37,488 nt of DNA from Omnitrophica WOR_2 bacterium RIFCSPHIGHO2_02_FULL_67_20 (GTDB taxonomy: Bacteria; Omnitrophota; Gorgyraeia; Aquiviventales; Aquiviventaceae), in assembly GCA_001805695.1 (NCBI GenBank), contig MHGT01000032.1:1-37488 (forward strand). The letters are read 5' to 3'. Below are positions 1 to 6,452 of the stretch, piece after piece (the stretch's first letter is position 1; every line of letters starts with the position of its first letter). The position numbers were made by a program, and so were the translations under genes. Under the pieces are notes generated by a model that saw only the letters and a program-made list of their open reading frames with translations, had not been told where the DNA came from and did no database searches.

Positions 1-1
1 C

Positions 2-1252
2 CGGCGACAGGCCGAGGCGCGCCTGCTGAAAGAGCAGCGCCGCTACCAGCGCACACTGCAGCTTGCCTCGCGCGGCATGACCCAGGTGCGCAACGTCGAC
101 CGGCTCTCCAACCTCATCACGCGCCTCGTCAGCCGCACCGTGGGCATGACTCATGCCTCGCTCTTCCTCTGGGACGAGACGCATCAGAGCTATGTCCTGC
201 GCGCCAGCCACGGCCCCAAGCGGCTCTCGCTCCAGTCGCGCTACGCGCTGGAGGCCTCGCATCCGCTCATCCGGTGGCTCGTTGAGCACCGCCGGCCGCT
301 GACGGCGGACGACGCCGTCCAGCATCCGGACCGCACGCTGCGCAGCGAGCTGGAGGCGCTGGAGTCGATGCTGGTCATCCCCGGCCTGATGGAGCATCGG
401 CTCACCGGCTTCCTAGCACTTGGCCCGAAGCGCTCGGGTGCGTGGTACTCCTCCGACGACCTCCATGCCTTCTCCACCCTGGCCAACGAGGCCTCGGTCG
501 CCATCGAGAACGCCACCTCCTACGAGGAGCTGCTGAAGGTCAACGAGCAGCTCAAGGCCGCCTCCGAGCGGCTCCTGCGGCAGGAGCGGCTCGCCGCGGC
601 CGGCCAGTTCGCCGCCGGCATGGCGCACGAGATCAAGAACCCGCTCTCCGCCATCAAGACCTTCGCCCAGTACCTGCCGGAGAAGTACATGGATCCGGCC
701 TTCCGGGAGAAGTTCTTCCGCATCGTCCAGGAGGAAATCGACCGCATCAACACCATCATCCAGGAGCTCTCCGACTTCGCCAGGCCCGCCCCGCTGCAGC
801 TGAAGTCCGTCCGGCTCTCCGAGCTGCTGGACGACACCCTTTCGCTGCTCTCCAACCAGTGCCTGAAGCAGGGCATCGAGATTCGTAACTCCTCGAACGA
901 CAATGGGTTGGTGATTCACGCCGACCCCCAGCAGCTCAAGCAAGTCCTCCTTAACCTTCTCCTCAACGGCATGGAGGCCATGGAAGGGGGAGGGCGGCTG
1001 GAGGTCGCCACCCAACTCAAAGGAGATCAAGCGGTTCTGCGGGTCAGCGACACCGGAGCCGGCATCGCCCCGGAATACCTCAGCCAGGTATGGGACCCCT
1101 TCTTCACCACCAAGGAGCGGGGCATGGGGCTCGGGATGGCCATCGTCAAGGGGGTTGTGGAGCGGCATGGCGGCTCCATCCACCTCTCCAGTACCCTCGG
1201 CAAGGGCACTACGGTCGAAGTCTCCTTCCCCGTTCGGCCGCCTGCTTCGTGA
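2..1252 (+). CDS. Sensor histidine kinase, 5' end missing (GAF + HisKA + HATPase)
   Basis: Autophosphorylating kinase of a two-component system. The frame is open from base 2 without a stop, and the residues before the first ATG (77) match the linker preceding the GAF domain in the kinase at 9064-10626. The true start and any membrane segments therefore lie upstream of the window. Counting from the ATG at 77: a GAF domain at about 10-150, an H-box with the phospho-acceptor in MAHEIKNPL (His184), an N-box near LLNLLLNGMEAM, then DTGAGIAP and the ATP-lid motif GMGLGMAIVKG. The family senses a ligand through GAF and phosphorylates a receiver aspartate; the likely partner is one of the receiver proteins at 2987 or 8681. 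The signal is unknown. Kinase assignment is secure, pairing is inference. Confidence 0.93.
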   Translation, partial: RRQAEARLLKEQRRYQRTLQLASRGMTQVRNVDRLSNLITRLVSRTVGMTHASLFLWDETHQSYVLRASHGPKRLSLQSRYALEASHPLIRWLVEHRRPLTADDAVQHPDRTLRSELEALESMLVIPGLMEHRLTGFLALGPKRSGAWYSSDDLHAFSTLANEASVAIENATSYEELLKVNEQLKAASERLLRQERLAAAGQFAAGMAHEIKNPLSAIKTFAQYLPEKYMDPAFREKFFRIVQEEIDRINTIIQELSDFARPAPLQLKSVRLSELLDDTLSLLSNQCLKQGIEIRNSSNDNGLVIHADPQQLKQVLLNLLLNGMEAMEGGGRLEVATQLKGDQAVLRVSDTGAGIAPEYLSQVWDPFFTTKERGMGLGMAIVKGVVERHGGSIHLSSTLGKGTTVEVSFPVRPPAS

Positions 1253-1266
1253 GGTAAAAATAGCTG

Positions 1267-1296
1267 TTGACCAGCCGGGGGGTAGTTTTGTATAAT
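1267..1296 (+). promoter_or_regulatory. Sigma-70-type promoter before the HTH/fabF pair
   Basis: TTGACC at 1267-1272 and a perfect TATAAT at 1291-1296, separated by 18 bases, in an AT-richer stretch between the kinase stop (1252) and the next start (1399). The predicted transcript would begin near 1303 and carry a leader of about 95 bases containing the hairpin at 1339-1381. Confidence 0.7.
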
Positions 1297-1338
1297 AACT
1301 AGTAATAACCAGTACCATTTGTTAGTTTTTGTATGGTT

Positions 1339-1381
1339 CCCCTGTAGCTTTCAAGCCTGCGGGGCAGGAAAACTACGGGGG
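1339..1381 (+). promoter_or_regulatory. Structured 5' leader hairpin, unassigned
   Basis: The predicted leader RNA folds as a two-tier hairpin. CCCC(T)GTAG at 1339-1347 pairs with CTACGGGG at 1373-1380, and an inner CCTGC at 1356-1360 pairs with GCAGG at 1364-1368 around a GGG loop. An asymmetric internal loop is left, with CTTTCAAG on one side and AAAA on the other. It ends 17 bases before the HTH start codon. It could be a cis-regulatory RNA or a protein-binding site. I do not recognise it as a known riboswitch. Confidence 0.4.
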
Positions 1382-1398
1382 TTCTGTATCAGGACCAA

Positions 1399-1638
1399 AT
1401 GGAATTGACCCCACAAGAGGCTGAAATCTTGACCGTTGAGGAGCTTCACGGCTACCTCAAGATCCCCAAGCCGACGCTCTACGCCCTGGCGCAGAACGGC
1501 CGCATCCCGGCCGCCAAGGTCGGCAAGCACTGGCGCTTCCGCCGCAGCGACATCGACGAGTGGCTCAAGGCCCAGCAGTGGAACCGCCCCCTCCAGCGCA
1601 GACAGCGAAAGCCGGCCATCCATGCCGCCAACCAGTAA
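1399..1638 (+). CDS. Excisionase-family helix-turn-helix protein
   Basis: A 79-residue DNA-binding protein of the HTH_17/excisionase (MerR-like) type. The motif runs from about residue 11 to 55: LTVEELHGYLKI, then PTLYALAQNGRIPAAKVGKH, then WRFRRSDIDEWL, the usual helix-turn-helix plus wing. The tail after residue 62 is basic. A weak AGGA at 1390-1393 precedes the ATG. Its last 17 bases overlap the start of the ketoacyl synthase, so the two are probably co-transcribed from the promoter at 1267-1296. Proteins of this family are often small regulators rather than phage excisionases, and no phage genes lie nearby. Its target is unknown; autoregulation through the leader dyad is possible. Confidence 0.85.
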   Translation: MELTPQEAEILTVEELHGYLKIPKPTLYALAQNGRIPAAKVGKHWRFRRSDIDEWLKAQQWNRPLQRRQRKPAIHAANQ

Positions 1639-2872
1639 CCGCGTCGCCATCACCGGCCTGGGCGTCATCTCCGCCATCGGAGCGGGGAAAGAGGCGTTCT
1701 GGGACTCGCTCAAGGCCGGCCGGTCCGGCATCAAACGGGTCAGCAAGTTCGACCCCACCCCGTACCCCACCCAGTTCGCCGCCCAGCTCAACGGCTTCGA
1801 CTTCAGCCCGTTCATCGACCCGAAATGGTCGCGCCGCATGGACCTCACCTCCCAGATGGCGGTGGCGGCCGCGAAGATGGCGGTCAAGGACGCCGCACTC
1901 GACCTCGACCAGGAGGACCGGGAGCGCATCGGGGTGGTGGTGGGGACCGCCATGGCGGGCCATGCCTTCATTCTCGAGCAGCACGACGTCTACAAGGAGA
2001 AGGGGCCGATGCGCATCAACCCCTTCACGGCGCTCACCGTGTTTCCCGATGCGCCGGCCAGCTTCATCTCCATCGAGCTGAGGCTTCACGGGCCGAGCTT
2101 CTCGCTGGCGACCGCCTGCTCCTCGGCGCTCGACGCGGTCGGCTACGCCTTCAACGCCATCCGCAAGAAGGAGCTGGACGTCATCCTCATGGGGGGTGCG
2201 GAGGCGACGGTGTTCCCCCAGGCCTTCTCCGCCTTCTGCATGCTGCGGGCGATGTCCCAGCGCAACGACGACCCGGAGCGCGCCTCGCGCCCCTTCGACA
2301 AGGAGCGCGACGGCTTCGTCCTGGGCGAGGGGGCGGGGATGCTCGTCCTCGAGGACCTCGAGCACGCCAGGAAGCGCGGCGCCCACATCTACGCCGAGAT
2401 CGTGGGCTTCGGCATGACCTGCGACGCCTACCACATGACCGCCCCCGAGCCCTCCGGCCGCCAGGCCGCGCGCGCGATCAATATTGCGCTCAAGGATGCC
2501 GGGATCAAGCCCGCCGACATCGACTACATCAACGCCCACGGCACCTCGACCCCGCTCAACGACAAGACCGAAACATTCATCATCAAGCAGGTCTTCGGCC
2601 GGCATGCGTACCACGTGCCGGTGTCGGCCACCAAGTCCATGATCGGCCACCTCATCGGGGCGGCAGGCGCCGTCGAGCTCATCGCCACCACCCTCGCTTT
2701 GGAGCACCAGGTCATTCCGCCCACCATCAACTACGAGATCCCCGACCCTGAGTGCGACCTCGACTACGTCCCCAACGTCGCGCGCAAGGCCACCATCGAT
2801 TTCGCGCTGAAGAACTCGTTCGGCTTCGGCGGCAAGAACTCGGCGTTGGTCGTGAAGAAATATGAAGCATAA
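1622..2872 (+). CDS. fabF: 3-oxoacyl-ACP synthase II (KAS II), first copy
   Basis: Condenses malonyl-ACP with acyl-ACP in fatty-acid elongation (cytoplasm). The frame stays open upstream, but homology begins at NRVAITGLGVISAIG, so I take the ATG at 1622, giving 416 residues. The full thiolase-fold catalytic set is present: Cys166 in ATACSSAL, His306 in NAHGTSTPLND and His343 in MIGHLIGAAG, with the GFGGKNSALV C-terminal motif. It overlaps the HTH gene by 17 bases. A second, distinct FabF lies at 13109 beside fabG and acpP, so this copy may serve a specialised acyl chain; that is inference. No clear Shine-Dalgarno is seen, which fits translational coupling to the HTH gene. Confidence 0.93.
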   Translation: MPPTSNRVAITGLGVISAIGAGKEAFWDSLKAGRSGIKRVSKFDPTPYPTQFAAQLNGFDFSPFIDPKWSRRMDLTSQMAVAAAKMAVKDAALDLDQEDRERIGVVVGTAMAGHAFILEQHDVYKEKGPMRINPFTALTVFPDAPASFISIELRLHGPSFSLATACSSALDAVGYAFNAIRKKELDVILMGGAEATVFPQAFSAFCMLRAMSQRNDDPERASRPFDKERDGFVLGEGAGMLVLEDLEHARKRGAHIYAEIVGFGMTCDAYHMTAPEPSGRQAARAINIALKDAGIKPADIDYINAHGTSTPLNDKTETFIIKQVFGRHAYHVPVSATKSMIGHLIGAAGAVELIATTLALEHQVIPPTINYEIPDPECDLDYVPNVARKATIDFALKNSFGFGGKNSALVVKKYEA

Positions 2873-2950
2873 GGAGATTCCGCAGATTTCGAGGTGATTT
2901 CGCCGATTATGAGGTCTATCTGCGAAATCAATCCACAATCTGCGAAATCC
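2873..2950. repeat. Inverted short-unit array, CGCAGAT type
   Basis: Immediately after the fabF stop, several copies of GATTTCGC/CGCAGATT-like words on the left (2874-2914) are answered by TCTGCGAAATC twice on the right (2919-2929 and 2939-2949). The reverse complement of the right half aligns along most of the left half with scattered mismatches, so the whole segment can fold into one long imperfect hairpin. The core word CGCAGAT recurs after smc at 32564-32584. It contains no gene. Confidence 0.65.
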
Positions 2951-2986
2951 ATTTACATGCAGTTCTTGAATCAGTAGGAGGATACC

Positions 2987-3997
2987 GTGCCGGCCAAGTG
3001 CCCGCTTTTCCATAACCCGAAGATCCTCTGCCGCATCAAGCCGGAGAGCCAGCACCGGTGGGTGGGGACGGAGCGCACGTGGTACATCCGCAACTACTGC
3101 GAGGCGGACTACTACGTGGACTGCGAGGACTTCGAGGCCTACCTCGAGCAGCAGGCCATCGTGAAGGGCAAGATCCTCGTGGTGGACGACGAGACGGTCA
3201 TGCTCGAAACGCTCAGCAGCTTCTTCGGCAGCCGCGGCTACCAGCTCATGACGGCCGCCTCGGCCGAGGCGGCGCTGAAGCTCCTCTCCCAGGAGCAGCC
3301 GGCGTTGGCGCTCATCGACATCAAGCTGCCCGGCATGAACGGGCTGGAGCTGCTCAAGGTCATCAAGCGCGACTACCCGGCGGTGAAGCGATTTATCATC
3401 ACCGCCTACGACGAGGAGAACAAAAAAGCCGCCGAGGCGATCGGCATCGACGCCTTCTTCGCCAAGCCCATCGGCCTCGACGCGCTCAAGAAGAAGGTGA
3501 TCGAGGTCCTCGCCGACTTCGAGCGCCGGCTCGAGCAGCTCGCCAAGCGCGCTCCGGTCGAGGGCGTCCCGTCCGCGAAGCTGCTCTTCATCTCCGAGGT
3601 GCTCGCGCACGAGGAGGACCGGCTCACGCCGTACCTGCGCGCCTGCTTCACCGATGAGAGCCGCTGCGGCGGGCGCTACGAAGTCGAGTTCGCCCACGCC
3701 ATCAACGACGCCCAGCAGAAACTGATGTCGTTCAAGCCCGACATCGTCCTCATCAACTTCGACTCGCTCTACCAGATCCCCTGCGGCCAGATCGCCTCGC
3801 GCATCGTCGAGTCGCCCTATCGCCCCAAGGAGGTCATCGTCTACGGCCTCAACCTCGAGGCGGCGGACAAAGAAACCATCGAGCGCCTCGGCATCCAGTA
3901 CGTCGACCAACGCCGCTCGTTTGCAAAGTTGGTGACCACCGTAAGACAAACAGCCATGAGCTTAGATAGGTCAGCTTCGGGGTCTTCAAGGAGTTGA
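2987..3997 (+). CDS. Response regulator with Cys-containing N-terminus and second receiver-like domain
   Basis: A 336-residue protein starting at GTG 2987, supported by a strong AGGAGG at 2976-2981. Residues 1-60 carry four cysteines (5, 15, 38, 46) and could bind a metal; no family is recognised. Residues about 61-175 are a receiver domain with ILVVDDE, the phospho-acceptor Asp111 in ALIDIKLPGMNG, TAYDE and Lys160 in FAKPIG. The rest resembles a degenerate second receiver (KLLFIS near its start, KPDIVLINFD, KEVIVYGL) without the usual acidic triad. There is no DNA-binding domain, so the output is probably protein-protein. Base composition drops sharply over the last 25 or so codons, at the edge of the low-GC segment. 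It is followed at once by the PilZ-methyltransferase. Confidence 0.85.
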   Translation: MPAKCPLFHNPKILCRIKPESQHRWVGTERTWYIRNYCEADYYVDCEDFEAYLEQQAIVKGKILVVDDETVMLETLSSFFGSRGYQLMTAASAEAALKLLSQEQPALALIDIKLPGMNGLELLKVIKRDYPAVKRFIITAYDEENKKAAEAIGIDAFFAKPIGLDALKKKVIEVLADFERRLEQLAKRAPVEGVPSAKLLFISEVLAHEEDRLTPYLRACFTDESRCGGRYEVEFAHAINDAQQKLMSFKPDIVLINFDSLYQIPCGQIASRIVESPYRPKEVIVYGLNLEAADKETIERLGIQYVDQRRSFAKLVTTVRQTAMSLDRSASGSSRS

Positions 3998-3999
3998 TA

Positions 4000-5289
4000 A
4001 TGGAGAGACGACGATTTCCTAGAGTTACAGCATGTCTGCCCGCTCGTTACTGGTTGTCGAGTCAATCTCCATCCGAAAGCCGCCCAGTCTTAATGGAGGA
4101 TATATCTGAGGGTGGTGCGCGACTCTCTACCACTGAACCTTTAATGATTGGACAGAAAATTCGGTTCGTGTTTGATGGAAATCAGTCCCGACAGAGCCTA
4201 TCAGAACTAAGCGGTATGGTCGCGTGGCAGGAAAACATCGTTGACTACTCAAATGGCGATTCAAGGGACACGGGAATAACTTTCGTCCCGAATGACCCAA
4301 TTACTAAGAACAGAATTAAGCAATGGTTGCTAAAAAGAGAAGTGGTCCCACGACCTCAACTCGATGAGGCTGAACCATCAACCCGCATCGAATCGGCGTA
4401 TGACAGTTCGACAGTTACCTTCAAAGTCTTAAGGGCTTTTGGGTGGGGTCCCTTGATTAATCTTGGTTATTTTCGGTTTCCCTCACCTCTTAGCGCGCTG
4501 AACCTGCTATACAATTTCGCCTTTTTGAAGACGGCCAACATGCTGCCAAGAGCACAAGTTCGATTGGCGAGAAAATCCTTCGAGTTCTTAGACATTCAAG
4601 CAGAAGACGACGTCTTAGACATAGCATGCGGAAGAGGGTACGGCTCCTTCATGATGGCCTGTTCATATCCCAAATCAAGGGTAACAGGGATTGATTTGTT
4701 AACTAACCACATCAGAGTCGCTTCCGCTCTCTATGGGAACGTTGGCAATCTAAGATTCAAATACGGTGATGCGCTAAGCCTGCCATTTGAGAGCGTCAGC
4801 TTTGACAAGGTGTTATGTCTAGAGGCGGCCTTTCACTTTGCAGATCGAGGGAGATTTCTCAAGGAAGCTTATAGAGTCTTGAAAGAAGATGGACGGTTAG
4901 TTGTGGTCGACTTTGCGTGGAAGACTGAGGAAGATCGACGGATCCTTGAAGATGAACCCACACGCTTCGTCCGACGTGAGTGGCAATGGGATGATTTTTT
5001 CTCTGTCGGCGAATACCTAAGGTCAGCGACGTCCGTTGGATTTGAAGTTGAAGGATGTCACAAGTGGGGCAGAAAAGTCACAGGTCCGATCCAGTGCATC
5101 TTTAATACCATTGGGGAAGCTGGGCGGTGGAGTTGGAGTCGTACTGTTATCCACCGCTCCAATCCACTGTTGTATAGCTTAACGGACAACGACTGGGCAA
5201 ACCTCCGTTACTCTGCCAGGGCACATAACTATGTTCGACGCCACGTTGAGTACCTAGTGCTTGTTCTAAAAAAGACGAGCGGTAAGTGA
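4000..5289 (+). CDS. PilZ domain fused to SAM-dependent methyltransferase
   Basis: 429 residues from ATG 4000, chosen because AAGGAG at 3988-3993 is well spaced for it; a TTG at 3994 is in frame but too close. The N-terminal ~110 residues are a PilZ domain with both c-di-GMP signatures, RRRFPR at 3-8 and DISEGG at 34-39. Residues ~175-290 form a class I methyltransferase with motif I VLDIACGRGYG (~206-216), GIDLL after the second strand, and FDKVLCLEAAFHF. The closest resemblance by eye is to small-molecule or lipid C/O-methyltransferases of the EryG/sterol-methylase type. I infer a methyl transfer switched by c-di-GMP; the substrate is unknown. It is coupled by a GTGA overlap to the reductase, which may act on the same molecule. 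Confidence 0.85.
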   Translation: MERRRFPRVTACLPARYWLSSQSPSESRPVLMEDISEGGARLSTTEPLMIGQKIRFVFDGNQSRQSLSELSGMVAWQENIVDYSNGDSRDTGITFVPNDPITKNRIKQWLLKREVVPRPQLDEAEPSTRIESAYDSSTVTFKVLRAFGWGPLINLGYFRFPSPLSALNLLYNFAFLKTANMLPRAQVRLARKSFEFLDIQAEDDVLDIACGRGYGSFMMACSYPKSRVTGIDLLTNHIRVASALYGNVGNLRFKYGDALSLPFESVSFDKVLCLEAAFHFADRGRFLKEAYRVLKEDGRLVVVDFAWKTEEDRRILEDEPTRFVRREWQWDDFFSVGEYLRSATSVGFEVEGCHKWGRKVTGPIQCIFNTIGEAGRWSWSRTVIHRSNPLLYSLTDNDWANLRYSARAHNYVRRHVEYLVLVLKKTSGK

Positions 5290-6452
5290 AAACTTCAGTG
5301 CCAAGACCCATAGAACGGACAGCACTCGTTACGGGAGGAACCGGCTTGCTGGGTCCCTGGCTAGTGCACGCTTTACTAAACCAAGGGTATCGAAAAATTT
5401 TTGTTTTGGCTAGGGCAAAGGGAAAAACTTCTGCGGAGAATCGGGTATCCGAGGCACTAAAATTTTGCAGAAACGGGAGAGAAATTAGAGGGGCAGACAA
5501 GACAGTTCAAGTGGTGTGCGGTGATATTTGTGAACCCAACCTAGGTTTGTCGCTCCAATTACGTAACGATCTCTTACGACAAATCACAGATATTTTTCAT
5601 ACCGCAGCACGAACCGACCTAAACGCTCCTCTCAACGCTCTTCGCCTCCCCAACGTCGTAGGAGCAGAGAATGTATTTAGACTAGCTTTGCATGGTAGTC
5701 AGCTAAACGGCCACACAATTCGCGTCCATCATGTTAGTAGTGTCACCGTTGCTGGCAATTTGCAGGGATGGTTTTCAGAAAGTCAATTTAGTTGCAGCCA
5801 GCGCTTTCACAATGCATATGAGCAGACCAAGTTCGAGGCGGAACAACTCGCCCTGGAATACAGAAACAAAGGTCTGAACGTTGCAATTTACAGACCAGGA
5901 ATTATCACGGGTGATTCTGTTCGCGGTACCACAAGTGGTTTCAAGGTGATTTACCAGCCTTTACGGTTCCTGGCGCATAATTTGTTTAATGAGTGGCCTG
6001 CGCGTGAGGATGCGCCGCTCTCCTTGGTGCCAGTTGATAAAGTTGCTGAGGCGCTTTGCCTTCTTTCTTGGGTTGAGTATCCATTGCGAGGGGCATGGCA
6101 TCTGGTCAATCCCGAAGATACTACTTTGGGAAAATTAATTGATGTAGGAATACAAGTGTTTGGGTGTCACAGGCCTGCCCTGATCCCGGCGGAGCATTTC
6201 AACAAATCACGATTCTCTCTTACTCAGTGGCGGCTAATTGGACCGTTTGTTCCGTACTTGAACTACCGCGTAAGATTTAGTTCAAGCTATACGAAAGAAG
6301 TATTAAACAAAGCAGGATTTAAATGGCCGAAGATGGATAGTGGCATGCTGGGAAAGTTGTATCGGTACTGCGGCAATTCAGGCTTCATTCGGCCACGCTC
6401 TATAGTTCCCGCTCGGAAGACGTTTTCCTCAATATTTGGAAGAACCAGATGA
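5286..6452 (+). CDS. NAD(P)-dependent short-chain reductase/epimerase, thioester-reductase-like
   Basis: 388 residues beginning at GTG 5286, inside the GTGA overlap with the methyltransferase stop. The N-terminus has the Rossmann motif TGGTGLLG (16-23) and the extended-SDR catalytic pair Tyr178/Lys182 in YEQTK. Motifs such as VVCGDI, FHTAA, HVSSVTV and YRPGIITGDS are typical of the NAD_binding_4 group, which includes carboxylic-acid and thioester reductases and fatty acyl-CoA reductases. The enzyme probably reduces an acyl thioester or modifies a lipid or polyketide-like chain, but the substrate cannot be read from sequence. It overlaps the following kinase by ATGA, so three genes appear translationally coupled. 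Confidence 0.82.
   Translation: MKTSVPRPIERTALVTGGTGLLGPWLVHALLNQGYRKIFVLARAKGKTSAENRVSEALKFCRNGREIRGADKTVQVVCGDICEPNLGLSLQLRNDLLRQITDIFHTAARTDLNAPLNALRLPNVVGAENVFRLALHGSQLNGHTIRVHHVSSVTVAGNLQGWFSESQFSCSQRFHNAYEQTKFEAEQLALEYRNKGLNVAIYRPGIITGDSVRGTTSGFKVIYQPLRFLAHNLFNEWPAREDAPLSLVPVDKVAEALCLLSWVEYPLRGAWHLVNPEDTTLGKLIDVGIQVFGCHRPALIPAEHFNKSRFSLTQWRLIGPFVPYLNYRVRFSSSYTKEVLNKAGFKWPKMDSGMLGKLYRYCGNSGFIRPRSIVPARKTFSSIFGRTR

Noticed and set aside
1436..1621. N-terminal extension of the first FabF
   Set aside because: Residues are Ser/Pro/Arg-rich and are the shifted frame of the HTH gene; homology starts at 1622.
1399..1638. Excisionase of an integrated element
   Set aside because: The family name only reflects the fold; no integrase or attachment site is seen and it overlaps a metabolic gene.
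1565..3949. Long - strand open frame opposite fabF and the response regulator
   Set aside because: It covers two well-supported + strand genes and the gap between them, has no start context, and is Val/Asp/Arg-rich shadow sequence.
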